NCBI GenBank assembly: GCA_039184055.1
Contig: JBCDBH010000315.1
Span: forward strand, 1-6,860
Direction of reading: 5' to 3'
Source of the DNA: JBCDBH01 sp039184055
Lineage (GTDB): Bacteria; Acidobacteriota; Thermoanaerobaculia; Multivoradales; J023
DNA length: 6,860 nucleotides
This document shows positions 1 through 6,400 of the stretch, in pieces. The translations under genes and the position numbers were made by a program. The notes beneath the pieces are model-generated. The model worked only from the letters and a program-made list of their open reading frames with translations. It did no database searches and was not told the DNA's origin. The first letter of the stretch is position 1. Every line of letters begins with the position of its first letter.

Positions 1-1520
1 GTCACGCTCTCGGAGCCACTCCCGGTGTCGACTTCATGGGTCAACCGGGCGACTTGAATGCCGTCCGAGGTGTTCGGGTACGGCTGTGGATCGTCCTGCT
101 CGGTCCCGGCCTCAGCGAAGTATTGAACGTAGGTGTAGCCGTCACCGTCGGCGATCGACTCGTGCTCCCAGGTGGCGAAGATGTAGGTGCCGCCGATGGT
201 TTCACCTTTTTCGTCGGCCGAGGTGCCGCCGTGGATCCGCTGGATGATGTGTAGAGCGAGCAGGCCGAAGTCCTGTACGTCGTAGCACAGACCCTCGGGT
301 TGGCTTTCCGAGGTCTTGTAGTAGATCGCGGTGGTGGTGTGGTAATCGCTGGTCGATCCATCGAGGAGCGACGTCGGCAGCCACGCCGCCTTGAGCTGCA
401 TCGCGCCGACCTGGGGCAGATTCGAAGCATCGATGCCACTACCGAAGTTGCTCAAGCTGCTGTCACAGTTGTCGAGCTGGTTCGCGTAACACGTCGCGAC
501 CGTGGCAGCATCGTAGTTGGCCAATGCTTGCGAATTCGGTCCCGGGGCCGCCTGGGCGTTGGTGCGAATCGGCAGCTGGATCTTCTGCGCCTGGGCCTGC
601 TCGACAGCCGTGTCGTAGTCGTTGAGTCCGTTGTCAGCGACATAGCGGTAGTAGTCGTAATTGAGCTTCACTTCGTAGTAGATGAAGTTCTCGGTCGCTG
701 GATCACCCTTGAACACCCGGGGGCCAACAGGATTCCGCGAGTTGTCCTCACTTGCCGTGTAGGTGTCATTCTTGCTGCCATTCTCGGGTGGTGGGAAGAG
801 AATCTTCTGACAGCTGTCTAGCGTCGAGCCGCTGAAGCCCGCGCACAGTGTGTTGGTCGACTCCTGCGCCGGCGAGGCGACCTCGGCGGTCTCGTCGGCG
901 GTGTTGAAGGTCTGCTTGGAGAGCTGCGCCATCACCCGCGGCTGGGCTTGCACCCTAGCGTGCAATGTCTCGTCGATATCGGCACAGGCTTCCACATTGC
1001 CCCCGGCAAAGGTGGGGGAGTAGGTGGTGTCGAAGGTGAAGTCCTGCCAAGCGTCCGACGTTGCTAGGTCGTTGAAGAGCTCACGCTTCTCTTTGAAGGT
1101 CTCCCACACCGCCACATCGGTCGAGGTCGCGCCGGTGAAGGTCTGAGTGGTGTCCGGTACGCCCCGGACAAAGCCGGTCGGATACGTGGTGCTGTCGGTC
1201 GACTCCAGTGCCGGCCAATTGAGCGCCGCGAAGGTGCTCCACGCCCATGAATCAAAGGCTGTACCGAGATCGGTCCCGCTCAGCGACGAGGTCTGAAAGG
1301 TATTGGGCGGTGCCGAGCAGCCAAAATCCACCTCGCCCGTGCTCGGCTCACACGCGGTGGTCGTCGTGACCTCGTACTCTTCCTCGACGGGAGTCGTGGT
1401 TTGATCGGCCGGCTGACAAGCCACGAGGAAAAGGATCGGTAGCGCGACTTGGAGCAGCAGCCACGCCGTGGGTGTAGGAGGTTTCGGAAGGATAGATTCT
1501 TTCCACCACGAAGATCTCAT
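1..1520 (-). CDS. Large secreted lipoprotein of an uncharacterised family (3' end outside the window)
   Basis: Function unknown. The frame is open from the ATG at 1518-1520 to the left edge: 506 full codons and no stop. The start is set by AAGGAG seven bases upstream (1528-1533). Residues 1-35 form a lipoprotein signal peptide: Arg2, Lys7 and Lys13, a hydrophobic core at about 19-33, and lipobox L-V-A-C with Cys35 as the lipidated residue. An acidic, Thr-rich linker follows (about 40-56). Conserved-looking blocks are AWSTFAALNWPA (93-104), VWETFKEKRELF (138-149), FIYYEVKLNYDYY (279-291), MQLKAAW (374-380), FGLLALHIIQR (418-428) and FATWEH (448-453). From memory these match, in order, an uncharacterised proteobacterial family often labelled 'cytochrome c family protein'. 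No CxxCH haem motif is present in this part. Eight Cys follow the lipobox (57, 68, 179, 226, 237, 344, 352, 412), an even number that would suit disulfides in an exported protein. It has its own promoter and lies beyond the SDR terminator, so it is probably a separate transcription unit. The reading frame and lipobox are clear; the family link is by recall. Confidence 0.88.
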   Translation of the reverse strand, partial: MRSSWWKESILPKPPTPTAWLLLQVALPILFLVACQPADQTTTPVEEEYEVTTTTACEPSTGEVDFGCSAPPNTFQTSSLSGTDLGTAFDSWAWSTFAALNWPALESTDSTTYPTGFVRGVPDTTQTFTGATSTDVAVWETFKEKRELFNDLATSDAWQDFTFDTTYSPTFAGGNVEACADIDETLHARVQAQPRVMAQLSKQTFNTADETAEVASPAQESTNTLCAGFSGSTLDSCQKILFPPPENGSKNDTYTASEDNSRNPVGPRVFKGDPATENFIYYEVKLNYDYYRYVADNGLNDYDTAVEQAQAQKIQLPIRTNAQAAPGPNSQALANYDAATVATCYANQLDNCDSSLSNFGSGIDASNLPQVGAMQLKAAWLPTSLLDGSTSDYHTTTAIYYKTSESQPEGLCYDVQDFGLLALHIIQRIHGGTSADEKGETIGGTYIFATWEHESIADGDGYTYVQYFAEAGTEQDDPQPYPNTSDGIQVARLTHEVDTGSGSESV

Positions 1521-1527
1521 TGCACAT

Positions 1528-1533
1528 CTCCTT
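1528..1533 (-). promoter_or_regulatory. Ribosome binding site of the lipoprotein gene
   Basis: AAGGAG on the minus strand, seven bases before the ATG at 1520. It fixes the start so that the signal peptide and lipobox lie at the N terminus. Confidence 0.8.
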
Positions 1534-1652
1534 GAACGAAATTCATGCCGCCGCTTCGATTGAGAAAGCGGACGGGTGCCGAGTAGGCTCTTGACCAGAA
1601 AAGTCGTCCAAGGCTACCGTAAATACTTTTCTTTCGCTAGGCTAGACATGAG

Positions 1653-1672
1653 CATGACTCGAGATCGTCATG
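1653..1672 (-). other. Short inverted repeat at the start of the lipoprotein leader
   Basis: Perfect 6-bp arms CATGAC and GTCATG separated by 8 bases. They begin a few bases downstream of the transcription start predicted from the promoter at 1683-1711, so they could fold as a 5'-end stem-loop in the leader. The arms are short and there is no T-run, so it is not a terminator. It may be a protein-binding dyad or chance. Confidence 0.25.
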
Positions 1673-1682
1673 AGAAATCGAG

Positions 1683-1711
1683 ATTGTATTTCAAGTGGCA
1701 TTCCGTACCAA
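1683..1711 (-). promoter_or_regulatory. Probable sigma-70-type promoter of the lipoprotein gene
   Basis: On the minus strand, -35 TTGGTA (1711-1706) and -10 TACAAT (1688-1683) are separated by exactly 17 bases. The -10 matches consensus at five of six positions and the -35 at four of six. Transcription would start near 1676, leaving a leader of about 155 nt before the lipoprotein ATG. The -35 box lies inside the first unit of the tandem repeat at 1700-1763, so a protein bound to that repeat could block or recruit RNA polymerase. This is a sequence prediction only. Confidence 0.55.
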
Positions 1712-1763
1712 ATAGGTCCTAAATGATCGATATTCCGTACCGAATAGGTCCTCTATGATTGAT
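1700..1763. repeat. Two-copy 32-bp tandem repeat, candidate operator pair
   Basis: Two adjacent 32-bp units (1700-1731 and 1732-1763) agree at 28 of 32 positions. The first 21 bases, ATTCCGTACC(A/G)AATAGGTCCT, differ at only one position. Each unit holds an imperfect dyad centred on GTAC, best in the second copy (ATTC-C-GTAC-C-GAAT). The spacing is about three helical turns, so two bound dimers would sit on the same DNA face. The first unit overlaps the -35 box of the leftward promoter. The likely role is binding a regulator of the lipoprotein gene. It does not resemble the TetR operator sites at 2725-2746 and 3396-3441, so a different regulator is implied. Confidence 0.6.
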
Positions 1764-1831
1764 CGTAAAACCGAGGCGATCGGCATCAATCGAACAGCCA
1801 GAGCAAATCAGCACAGCTGATTCAACACAGC

Positions 1832-1869
1832 AAAAGGGTGATCCCGTAGAAACCGAGATCACCCCTTTT
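1832..1869 (-). terminator. Intrinsic terminator after the SDR gene, probably bidirectional
   Basis: An 8-bp perfect stem, GGGTGATC (1836-1843) with GATCACCC (1857-1864), has a 13-base loop. After one unpaired C (1865), AAAA (1832-1835) pairs with TTTT (1866-1869). Read leftward, the hairpin is followed by TTTT, which suits termination of the SDR transcript about 50 bases past its stop. Read rightward, it is followed by TTTTT, so it could also stop transcripts from the other side. Confidence 0.75.
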
Positions 1870-1921
1870 TCGCATATTGTCGCCGCAGTGATGGCCGGCG
1901 GCCGTTGCCGCGATTCCGTGG

Positions 1922-2671
1922 TCAGACTTGGGTCATGCCGCCATCGACCGAGATCTCACTACCGGTGATGTAGCTGGATGCGTCGCTAGCGAGGAAGAGT
2001 GCCGTATTCGCGATTTCTTCGGGCTTACCGAAGCGGGCCATCGGAACGGTTCCGAGCACCTGTTGGGCAAAGCCGTGTTGTTCGGCCTCGCTCATGCCGG
2101 TGCGCTCGAAGATCGGAGTCTCGATCGGTCCTGGGGCGATGGCGTTGATGCGGATGCCTTGTTGGGTGAGCTCGGCGGCTAGGGTGCGGACGAGTGAACG
2201 CAGAGCGGCTTTGGTCGCCGAGTAGACCGACGCACCCGGCATACCCATGACGTTGACCACCGAGGTGTTGACGAGTACGGAGCTTCCTTCGCGGAGCAGC
2301 GGGAGAGCCTTCTGGATCGTGAAGAACGTGCCTTTGATGTTGATATTGACTTGGTGATCGAAGAAGCCTTCGTCACTCTCGGCGAAGGGCTGGAAGAATG
2401 CGACACCAGCGTTGGCGAAGAGAATGTCGAGACCACCATGGGTGTCCTTGACGGTGCTGTAGAGACGATCGAGATCGTTACCGCTGGTGACGTCACCCTG
2501 GATGCCGACCGCACCGTGACCGATCTGAGCGACGGCGGCATCGAGGGTTTCCTGGTTGCGGCCAAAGACGATGACATGGGCTCCAGCTTCGGCGAAGGCC
2601 TGGGCGCTGGCAAGACCAATGCCACTATTGCCTCCGGTAACGACAGCGACTTTTCCTTCTAGTGTGCTCAT
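1922..2671 (-). CDS. Short-chain dehydrogenase/reductase (classical SDR, 249 aa)
   Basis: Predicted cytosolic NAD(P)(H)-dependent oxidoreductase acting on an alcohol/carbonyl pair; substrate unknown. It shows the full classical SDR set: the TGGNSGIG cofactor loop (12-19), Asp60 in GDV, ANAG (86-89), Asn111, catalytic Ser137, Tyr150 and Lys154 in YSATK, and PGPIETPIF (180-188). Arg38 at the end of the second strand, in place of an acidic residue, suggests a preference for NADP(H). The length is typical of the family. The start is the ATG at 2669-2671, preceded by GAGGAG seven bases upstream. It lies 114 bp downstream of tetR on the same strand, with a TetR-like operator between them, and is followed by a terminator. 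It is therefore likely repressed by that TetR protein, as in many SDR/TetR pairs. A role in tailoring the NRPS product is possible, but the sequence does not show it. Confidence 0.93.
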   Translation of the reverse strand: MSTLEGKVAVVTGGNSGIGLASAQAFAEAGAHVIVFGRNQETLDAAVAQIGHGAVGIQGDVTSGNDLDRLYSTVKDTHGGLDILFANAGVAFFQPFAESDEGFFDHQVNINIKGTFFTIQKALPLLREGSSVLVNTSVVNVMGMPGASVYSATKAALRSLVRTLAAELTQQGIRINAIAPGPIETPIFERTGMSEAEQHGFAQQVLGTVPMARFGKPEEIANTALFLASDASSYITGSEISVDGGMTQV

Positions 2672-2678
2672 GGGTGCT

Positions 2679-2684
2679 CTCCTC
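2679..2684 (-). promoter_or_regulatory. Ribosome binding site of the SDR gene
   Basis: GAGGAG on the minus strand, seven bases before the ATG at 2671. It decides the start, and the cofactor loop at residues 12-19 is at the distance expected for a classical SDR. Confidence 0.75.
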
Positions 2685-2724
2685 GTGGGCTGCTCGGCCC
2701 GTTTATGATCCAGCTCACGCTGGG

Positions 2725-2746
2725 TTTTTGATCACTTGGTCAAGTT
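2725..2746 (-). promoter_or_regulatory. Candidate TetR operator upstream of the SDR gene
   Basis: On the minus strand this reads AACTTGACCA, then AGTG, then ATCAAAAA, with a TTGA-N8-TCAA dyad. It shares CTTGACCA and TCAA, in the same spacing, with the site at 3420-3441 upstream of tetR. It lies in the 114-bp gap between tetR and the SDR gene, about 55 bases before the SDR start. Its TTGACC could double as a -35 box, but no convincing -10 follows at normal spacing. The SDR may therefore have a weak promoter here or be read through from tetR. Confidence 0.5.
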
Positions 2747-2785
2747 TCAGGTACACGTTGGTTCGTGGGGGTTTCAGATTCGTCT

Positions 2786-3376
2786 TCAGGTGGATTCGTC
2801 GGGTGTAAGACGGTCGAGAACGGTCGCGACGATGCTGTCGAGCTGATCACTGTCGACACCGAGCCGATCGAGCACGGCCATGCCTTCGATCACCGCGATC
2901 AGCAGGTGAGAGCCAGTCTCGGGAGTGAGCTTGGGATGGAGCCGATCCGTCTCCTGGAGGCGACCGAGCGCGGACTCGAAACCGCCGCGGATCAAATCGA
3001 CCTGGCGCCGAAGAGCGGCGGCGATTTCCTCGTCATGAGGACCGAGCTCGGCGGCGGTATTGGCGACGAGACAACCCGTGGCGGGTTTCTCGGCCCGGTG
3101 TGTCGAGAGCACGGTGGCGATGCTGGCGAGCGGATCCTCGTTGGGGTCGCGAAGACGTTCGATGACCTGGCCGCCAAAGGCACAATTGTAGCGACCGAGC
3201 GCTGCGAGGAAGAGCCCGCGTTTGTCTCCAAACGCGTTGTAGAGACTCTGCCGGCCGAGACCGCAAGTCGAGGTGAGATCGGCGACACCCGTGGCCTCGT
3301 ACCCTTTGTCCCAAAAGAGGGTGAGGGCGCGGTCGAGTACGTCGTCGCGATCGTATTGCTTGGGTCGTCCCGCCAT
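2786..3376 (-). CDS. TetR/AcrR-family transcriptional repressor (196 aa)
   Basis: Predicted dimeric DNA-binding repressor released by a small ligand or by thiol modification. The N-terminal TetR DNA-binding domain covers about residues 8-56: RALTLFWDKGYEATGV, then a helix-turn-helix with recognition segment GLGRQSLYNAFGDKRGLF (39-56). The C-terminal ligand domain includes GCLVANTAAELG (101-112), typical of the subfamily that includes E. coli NemR and Bacillus LmrA/YxaF. Cys102 aligns, from memory, with the redox-sensing Cys106 of NemR. Length is normal. The ATG at 3374-3376 has no Shine-Dalgarno sequence, and the probable promoter would start transcription only a few bases upstream, so the message may be leaderless. 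Related operator-like sites upstream of this gene and of the SDR suggest autoregulation plus control of the SDR. The gene ends 114 bp before the SDR and begins 119 bp after the NRPS stop. The inducer is unknown. Confidence 0.93.
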   Translation of the reverse strand: MAGRPKQYDRDDVLDRALTLFWDKGYEATGVADLTSTCGLGRQSLYNAFGDKRGLFLAALGRYNCAFGGQVIERLRDPNEDPLASIATVLSTHRAEKPATGCLVANTAAELGPHDEEIAAALRRQVDLIRGGFESALGRLQETDRLHPKLTPETGSHLLIAVIEGMAVLDRLGVDSDQLDSIVATVLDRLTPDEST

Positions 3377-3385
3377 GACAACGAG

Positions 3386-3414
3386 ACGATATCCATTGTG
3401 GAATGATCGGTCAA
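3386..3414 (-). promoter_or_regulatory. Probable tetR promoter
   Basis: On the minus strand, -35 TTGACC (3414-3409), a 17-base spacer and -10 TATCGT (3391-3386). The -35 matches five of six consensus positions and the -10 four of six. The start of transcription would fall near 3379, almost at the ATG at 3376, which has no ribosome binding site. This points to a leaderless or nearly leaderless message. The promoter lies within the operator-like site at 3396-3417, so repressor binding would block polymerase directly. Confidence 0.5.
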
Positions 3415-3417
3415 GGA
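3396..3417 (-). promoter_or_regulatory. Candidate TetR operator overlapping the tetR promoter
   Basis: Minus strand: TCCTTGACC, then GATCAT, then TCCACAA. This degenerate copy shares T-CTTGACC and CATTC with the perfect dyad at 3420-3441. The TTGA-N8-TCAA rule holds except for one base (TCCA). The two sites are 24 bp apart centre to centre. It covers the -35 box of the predicted tetR promoter. Confidence 0.45.
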
Positions 3418-3419
3418 TT

Positions 3420-3441
3420 TTCTTGAATGGGTGGTCAAGAA
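3420..3441 (-). promoter_or_regulatory. Candidate TetR operator, perfect 22-bp dyad
   Basis: TTCTTGA-N8-TCAAGAA is a perfect inverted repeat with 7-bp arms and an 8-base spacer, the usual size of a TetR-family operator. It lies 44 bases upstream of tetR, just outside the predicted promoter. Related sites at 3396-3417 and 2725-2746 share CTTGACC and the distal TCAA half. Confidence 0.6.
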
Positions 3442-3452
3442 TATGTAACGAC

Positions 3453-3470
3453 CACCCCGGTCTCGGGGTG
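3453..3470 (-). terminator. Hairpin after the NRPS gene, weak terminator candidate
   Basis: A perfect 7-bp GC-rich stem, CACCCCG (3453-3459) with CGGGGTG (3464-3470), and a 4-base loop, about 25 bases beyond the NRPS stop. The next bases on the minus strand are GTCGTTAC, with no T-run. It would be a poor intrinsic terminator and may instead protect the 3' end or leave some readthrough into tetR. Confidence 0.4.
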
Positions 3471-3495
3471 ATCTGGGCCGTTCCGGGCGGTTTCG

Positions 3496-6400
3496 TCAGC
3501 TTGCGTTGAGTTCGGCGAGCAGGGCTTCGCGAGTCTCTTCGTCCGCATCGGCGAGCAGGGCTTCGGCGATCGCTTCCTGCAGTCCGGCCACGGTGGGCGA
3601 GGCGAGAAGCGCACGCACTGAAAGCTCGATGCCGAAGGCGTCACGAACCCTGGAGAGCACACGGGTGGCCATCAACGAGTGGCCACCGAGCTCGAAGAAA
3701 TTGTCGTGAATGCCGATCCGCTCGATCTCGAGCACCTCGCGCCAGATGTCGACCAGCATGTGCTCGACCTCGGTCTCTGGAGGCTCGTAATCGGCGCGGG
3801 TGGCCGAGCGATCACGATCGGGCTCGGGTAGGGCATGACGGTTGATCTTGCCGTTGGGAAGACGGGGTAGAGCATCGAGCACGACGAAGATTCCGGGCAC
3901 CATGAACCCGGGTAGTCGTTGACCGAGCGCCGCTCGGAGGGCGGAGGCCTCCCCCGTGGTGAGGACGACATAGGCGACCAACTCGTCGCCACTGGCGCCG
4001 CGATGAGCCACCACGACCGCGTCGTCGACCTGGTCGAGGGCGAGAAGCTCGCTCTCGATTTCACCCATTTCGATCCGAAAGCCCCGAACCTTGACCTGGT
4101 GGTCGAAGCGGCCGAGAAAGGTGAGCTGACCATCGTTGCGCCAACGGGCCAGATCACCGGTCCGATAGAGACGTGCACCGGGTCGACCGGAAACGAAATC
4201 GGGAATGTAGCGATCGGCGGTCAAGCTCGGACGGCCGAGATAACCACGAGAGATTCCGGCGCCACCGATCATCACTTCACCTGGAACACCGACGGGCACG
4301 GGTTGGAGGTTGGCGTCGACCAGATAGATCTGGGTACCGTCGATCGGGCGGCCAACGGGGGGTCGTGGCTCGCCGACCGGCACGTGGGCCCAGGTGGTGA
4401 AGGTCGTATCCTCCGACGGCCCGTAGAGGTTGTAGACCGTGCGGATTCCCTGATCGTGGAGGCGGCTGACGAGCTCGGCGGAGAAGGCCTCACCGGCGAG
4501 ATTGGCGACCTCGACCGAGCTCGGAATCGTGCCGGCGGCACTCAGCTCCGCCATCGCCGAGGGTACTGTGTCGGCGAGCTTGATCCGTTGCGCCGCCGGT
4601 AAGGTAGGCACCGCGAGCGCGTTGTCGGCGAGGATGACCGTGCCACCTCTCGCCATGGTGACGAAGAGCTCGAAGACCGAGATATCGAAGCAGATCGAGG
4701 TCGAGGCGAGCATGCCCGTCATCAGATCGTCGTCGTAGACGTGCTCACTCCAATCCACCAGCATCGCCGCCGAGCCGTGACGGATCGCTACACCCTTTGG
4801 ACGACCCGTCGAGCCGCTGGTGTAGATCAGATACGCGACGTTGTCAGGGTCGATCGGCCGCGCCAGAAGCGTATCGATCACGGTTTCATCGAGCCCGGCT
4901 TCGGCATCGAGCGTGAAGTCGTCCAGGTCGACGAGTGTCGCATCGTGCGCGGGCAGAACATTCCGCGTCGCCGCGCTGGTGATGATCACCGGCGCGCGAC
5001 TATCTTCGAGGGTGAAGCCGAGACGCTGGCTCGGATAGTTCGGATCGAGCGGCACGTAGATACCCCCCGCCAATTGAATACCGAGCATGGCGGCGACCAT
5101 CTCGGCGCTCCGGTCGACACAGATTCCGACCGTTACCTCGGTGGAGACACCGAGCGTTTCGAGATGGCGCGCGATCCGTGCCGCGCCACGGGCCATCTGG
5201 CCGTAGGTGAGCTCGCGTTCACCGTCGATCATGGCGATGGCGTCAGGGGTCGTGCGCGCCTGTTCGAGAATGAGATGTGGCAGGCACACGCGGGGACGAT
5301 CATCGATCGGTGGATTCCAGGCTTCGAGGGTGCGACGGCCCTCTTCGCCGAGCATCGGCAGGGTAGCTACGGTGGCATCGGGGTCGGTGACGAACCCGGC
5401 CAGCAAAGCGTGAAAGCTTTCGAGCATGCGCTCGGCACTGTCGCGATCGAAGAGTGCGGCGTTGACTTCGAGCTCGGTATGGAGATGCCCGTCGACTTCG
5501 GCGGCGGTCAAGGTGAGATCGAATTGCGCCGCCTGGCGGTCCACCGGAACGGCTTCGAGCTCGAGGCTACCGGTTTGGTGACGCGTGCCCTCGATACCGA
5601 GAGCCAAGCCACCGAGACCACGTTGCTCGATGCCTCGTTCGGTCTGGTAGACGAACATCGCTTGAAAGAGCGGCGAACGCCCACTGTCTCGGTTGCCTCC
5701 GAGTCGTTCGACCAGAGTGGGAAACGGCAGCTCGTTGTGCGCCAAGGCCCCGAGCACGTGTTGTCGGGTCGCGGCAAGATGGCTTGCGACGGTGGTGGTG
5801 TCGTCGACGGTGCTACGCAACACGACCGGGTTGACGAAATAGCCGGCGAGCGGTGCGATCGATGGATGGTTGCGTACCGCGGTCGGCGTGCCGACGAGCA
5901 CGTCGTGCTGACCGGAATAGCGATGGAGGAAGATCTGGTATGCGCTCAGGAGCACCATGTACGGGGTGGCTCCGGACGCCTTGGTCAGCTGGTCGAGTTT
6001 GCTGGTGAGTGCGTGATCGGCGGCTCGTCGAACCGATACACCATCGAAGGTCTGGACGGTGGGGCGAGGGCGATCGGTGGCCAGATCGAGCAAGGGAAGA
6101 TCGCCCTCGAGATGGCTCTTCCAATACGACAAGAGCACCTCGCCGAGATCTGAATCGAGTCGCTCCTGGCGCCACCGGGTGACATCGACGGGGCTCAGAG
6201 TCAGCGGCTCGAGCTCGGCGGCGCGGCCGTGTGCCATCTCGTCGTAGAGCGGGCCGAGCTCGCGGACCCAGATCGCCAACGTCCAGAAATCCGCGATGAT
6301 GTGATGGACGGCGAGCAGGACCACCGTGTCATCACCGTGACGGAAAACGGTTACGCGGAAAAGTGGCCCCGTGCTCAGATCGAACGGTAGCCGAGTCGCC

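Larger units (their letters stand above)
1521..1921. other. Gene-free regulatory interval between the SDR and lipoprotein genes
   Basis: About 400 bases with no supported gene. From right to left it holds the SDR terminator, the 32-bp tandem repeat, the leftward promoter, a small inverted repeat and the long leader ending in the lipoprotein ribosome binding site. The middle (about 1620-1770) is visibly richer in A and T than the flanking genes, as expected of a promoter region. No tRNA, attachment site or insertion-sequence end was seen. Confidence 0.6.

Noticed and set aside
300..821. Plus-strand open frame (173 codons) opposite the lipoprotein gene
   Set aside because: The minus strand has an uninterrupted 506-codon frame with a signal peptide, lipobox and ribosome binding site. 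The plus-strand frame has no such support.
1700..1763. CRISPR array
   Set aside because: The two 32-bp units are directly adjacent with no unique spacers and only two copies; they overlap a promoter, which fits an operator pair better.
1759..1968. Small plus-strand open frame across the terminator and the SDR 3' end
   Set aside because: It begins inside the tandem repeat, runs through the terminator hairpin, ends antisense to the SDR and has no convincing ribosome binding site.
2710..2729. CCAGC-TCAC-GCTGG hairpin followed by GTTTTT as a plus-strand terminator
   Set aside because: The stem is only 5 bp and no plus-strand gene lies upstream. The T-run is better explained as part of the TetR-like operator at 2725-2746.
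2765..3406. Plus-strand open frame (213 codons) opposite tetR
   Set aside because: The minus strand encodes a complete TetR protein with a proper helix-turn-helix. The plus-strand product resembles nothing I recognise.
4741..6153. Long plus-strand open frame (470 codons) opposite the NRPS
   Set aside because: It is antisense to the condensation and adenylation domains, whose motifs are intact on the minus strand. Its product shows no recognisable domain, and such frames arise readily opposite GC-rich genes.
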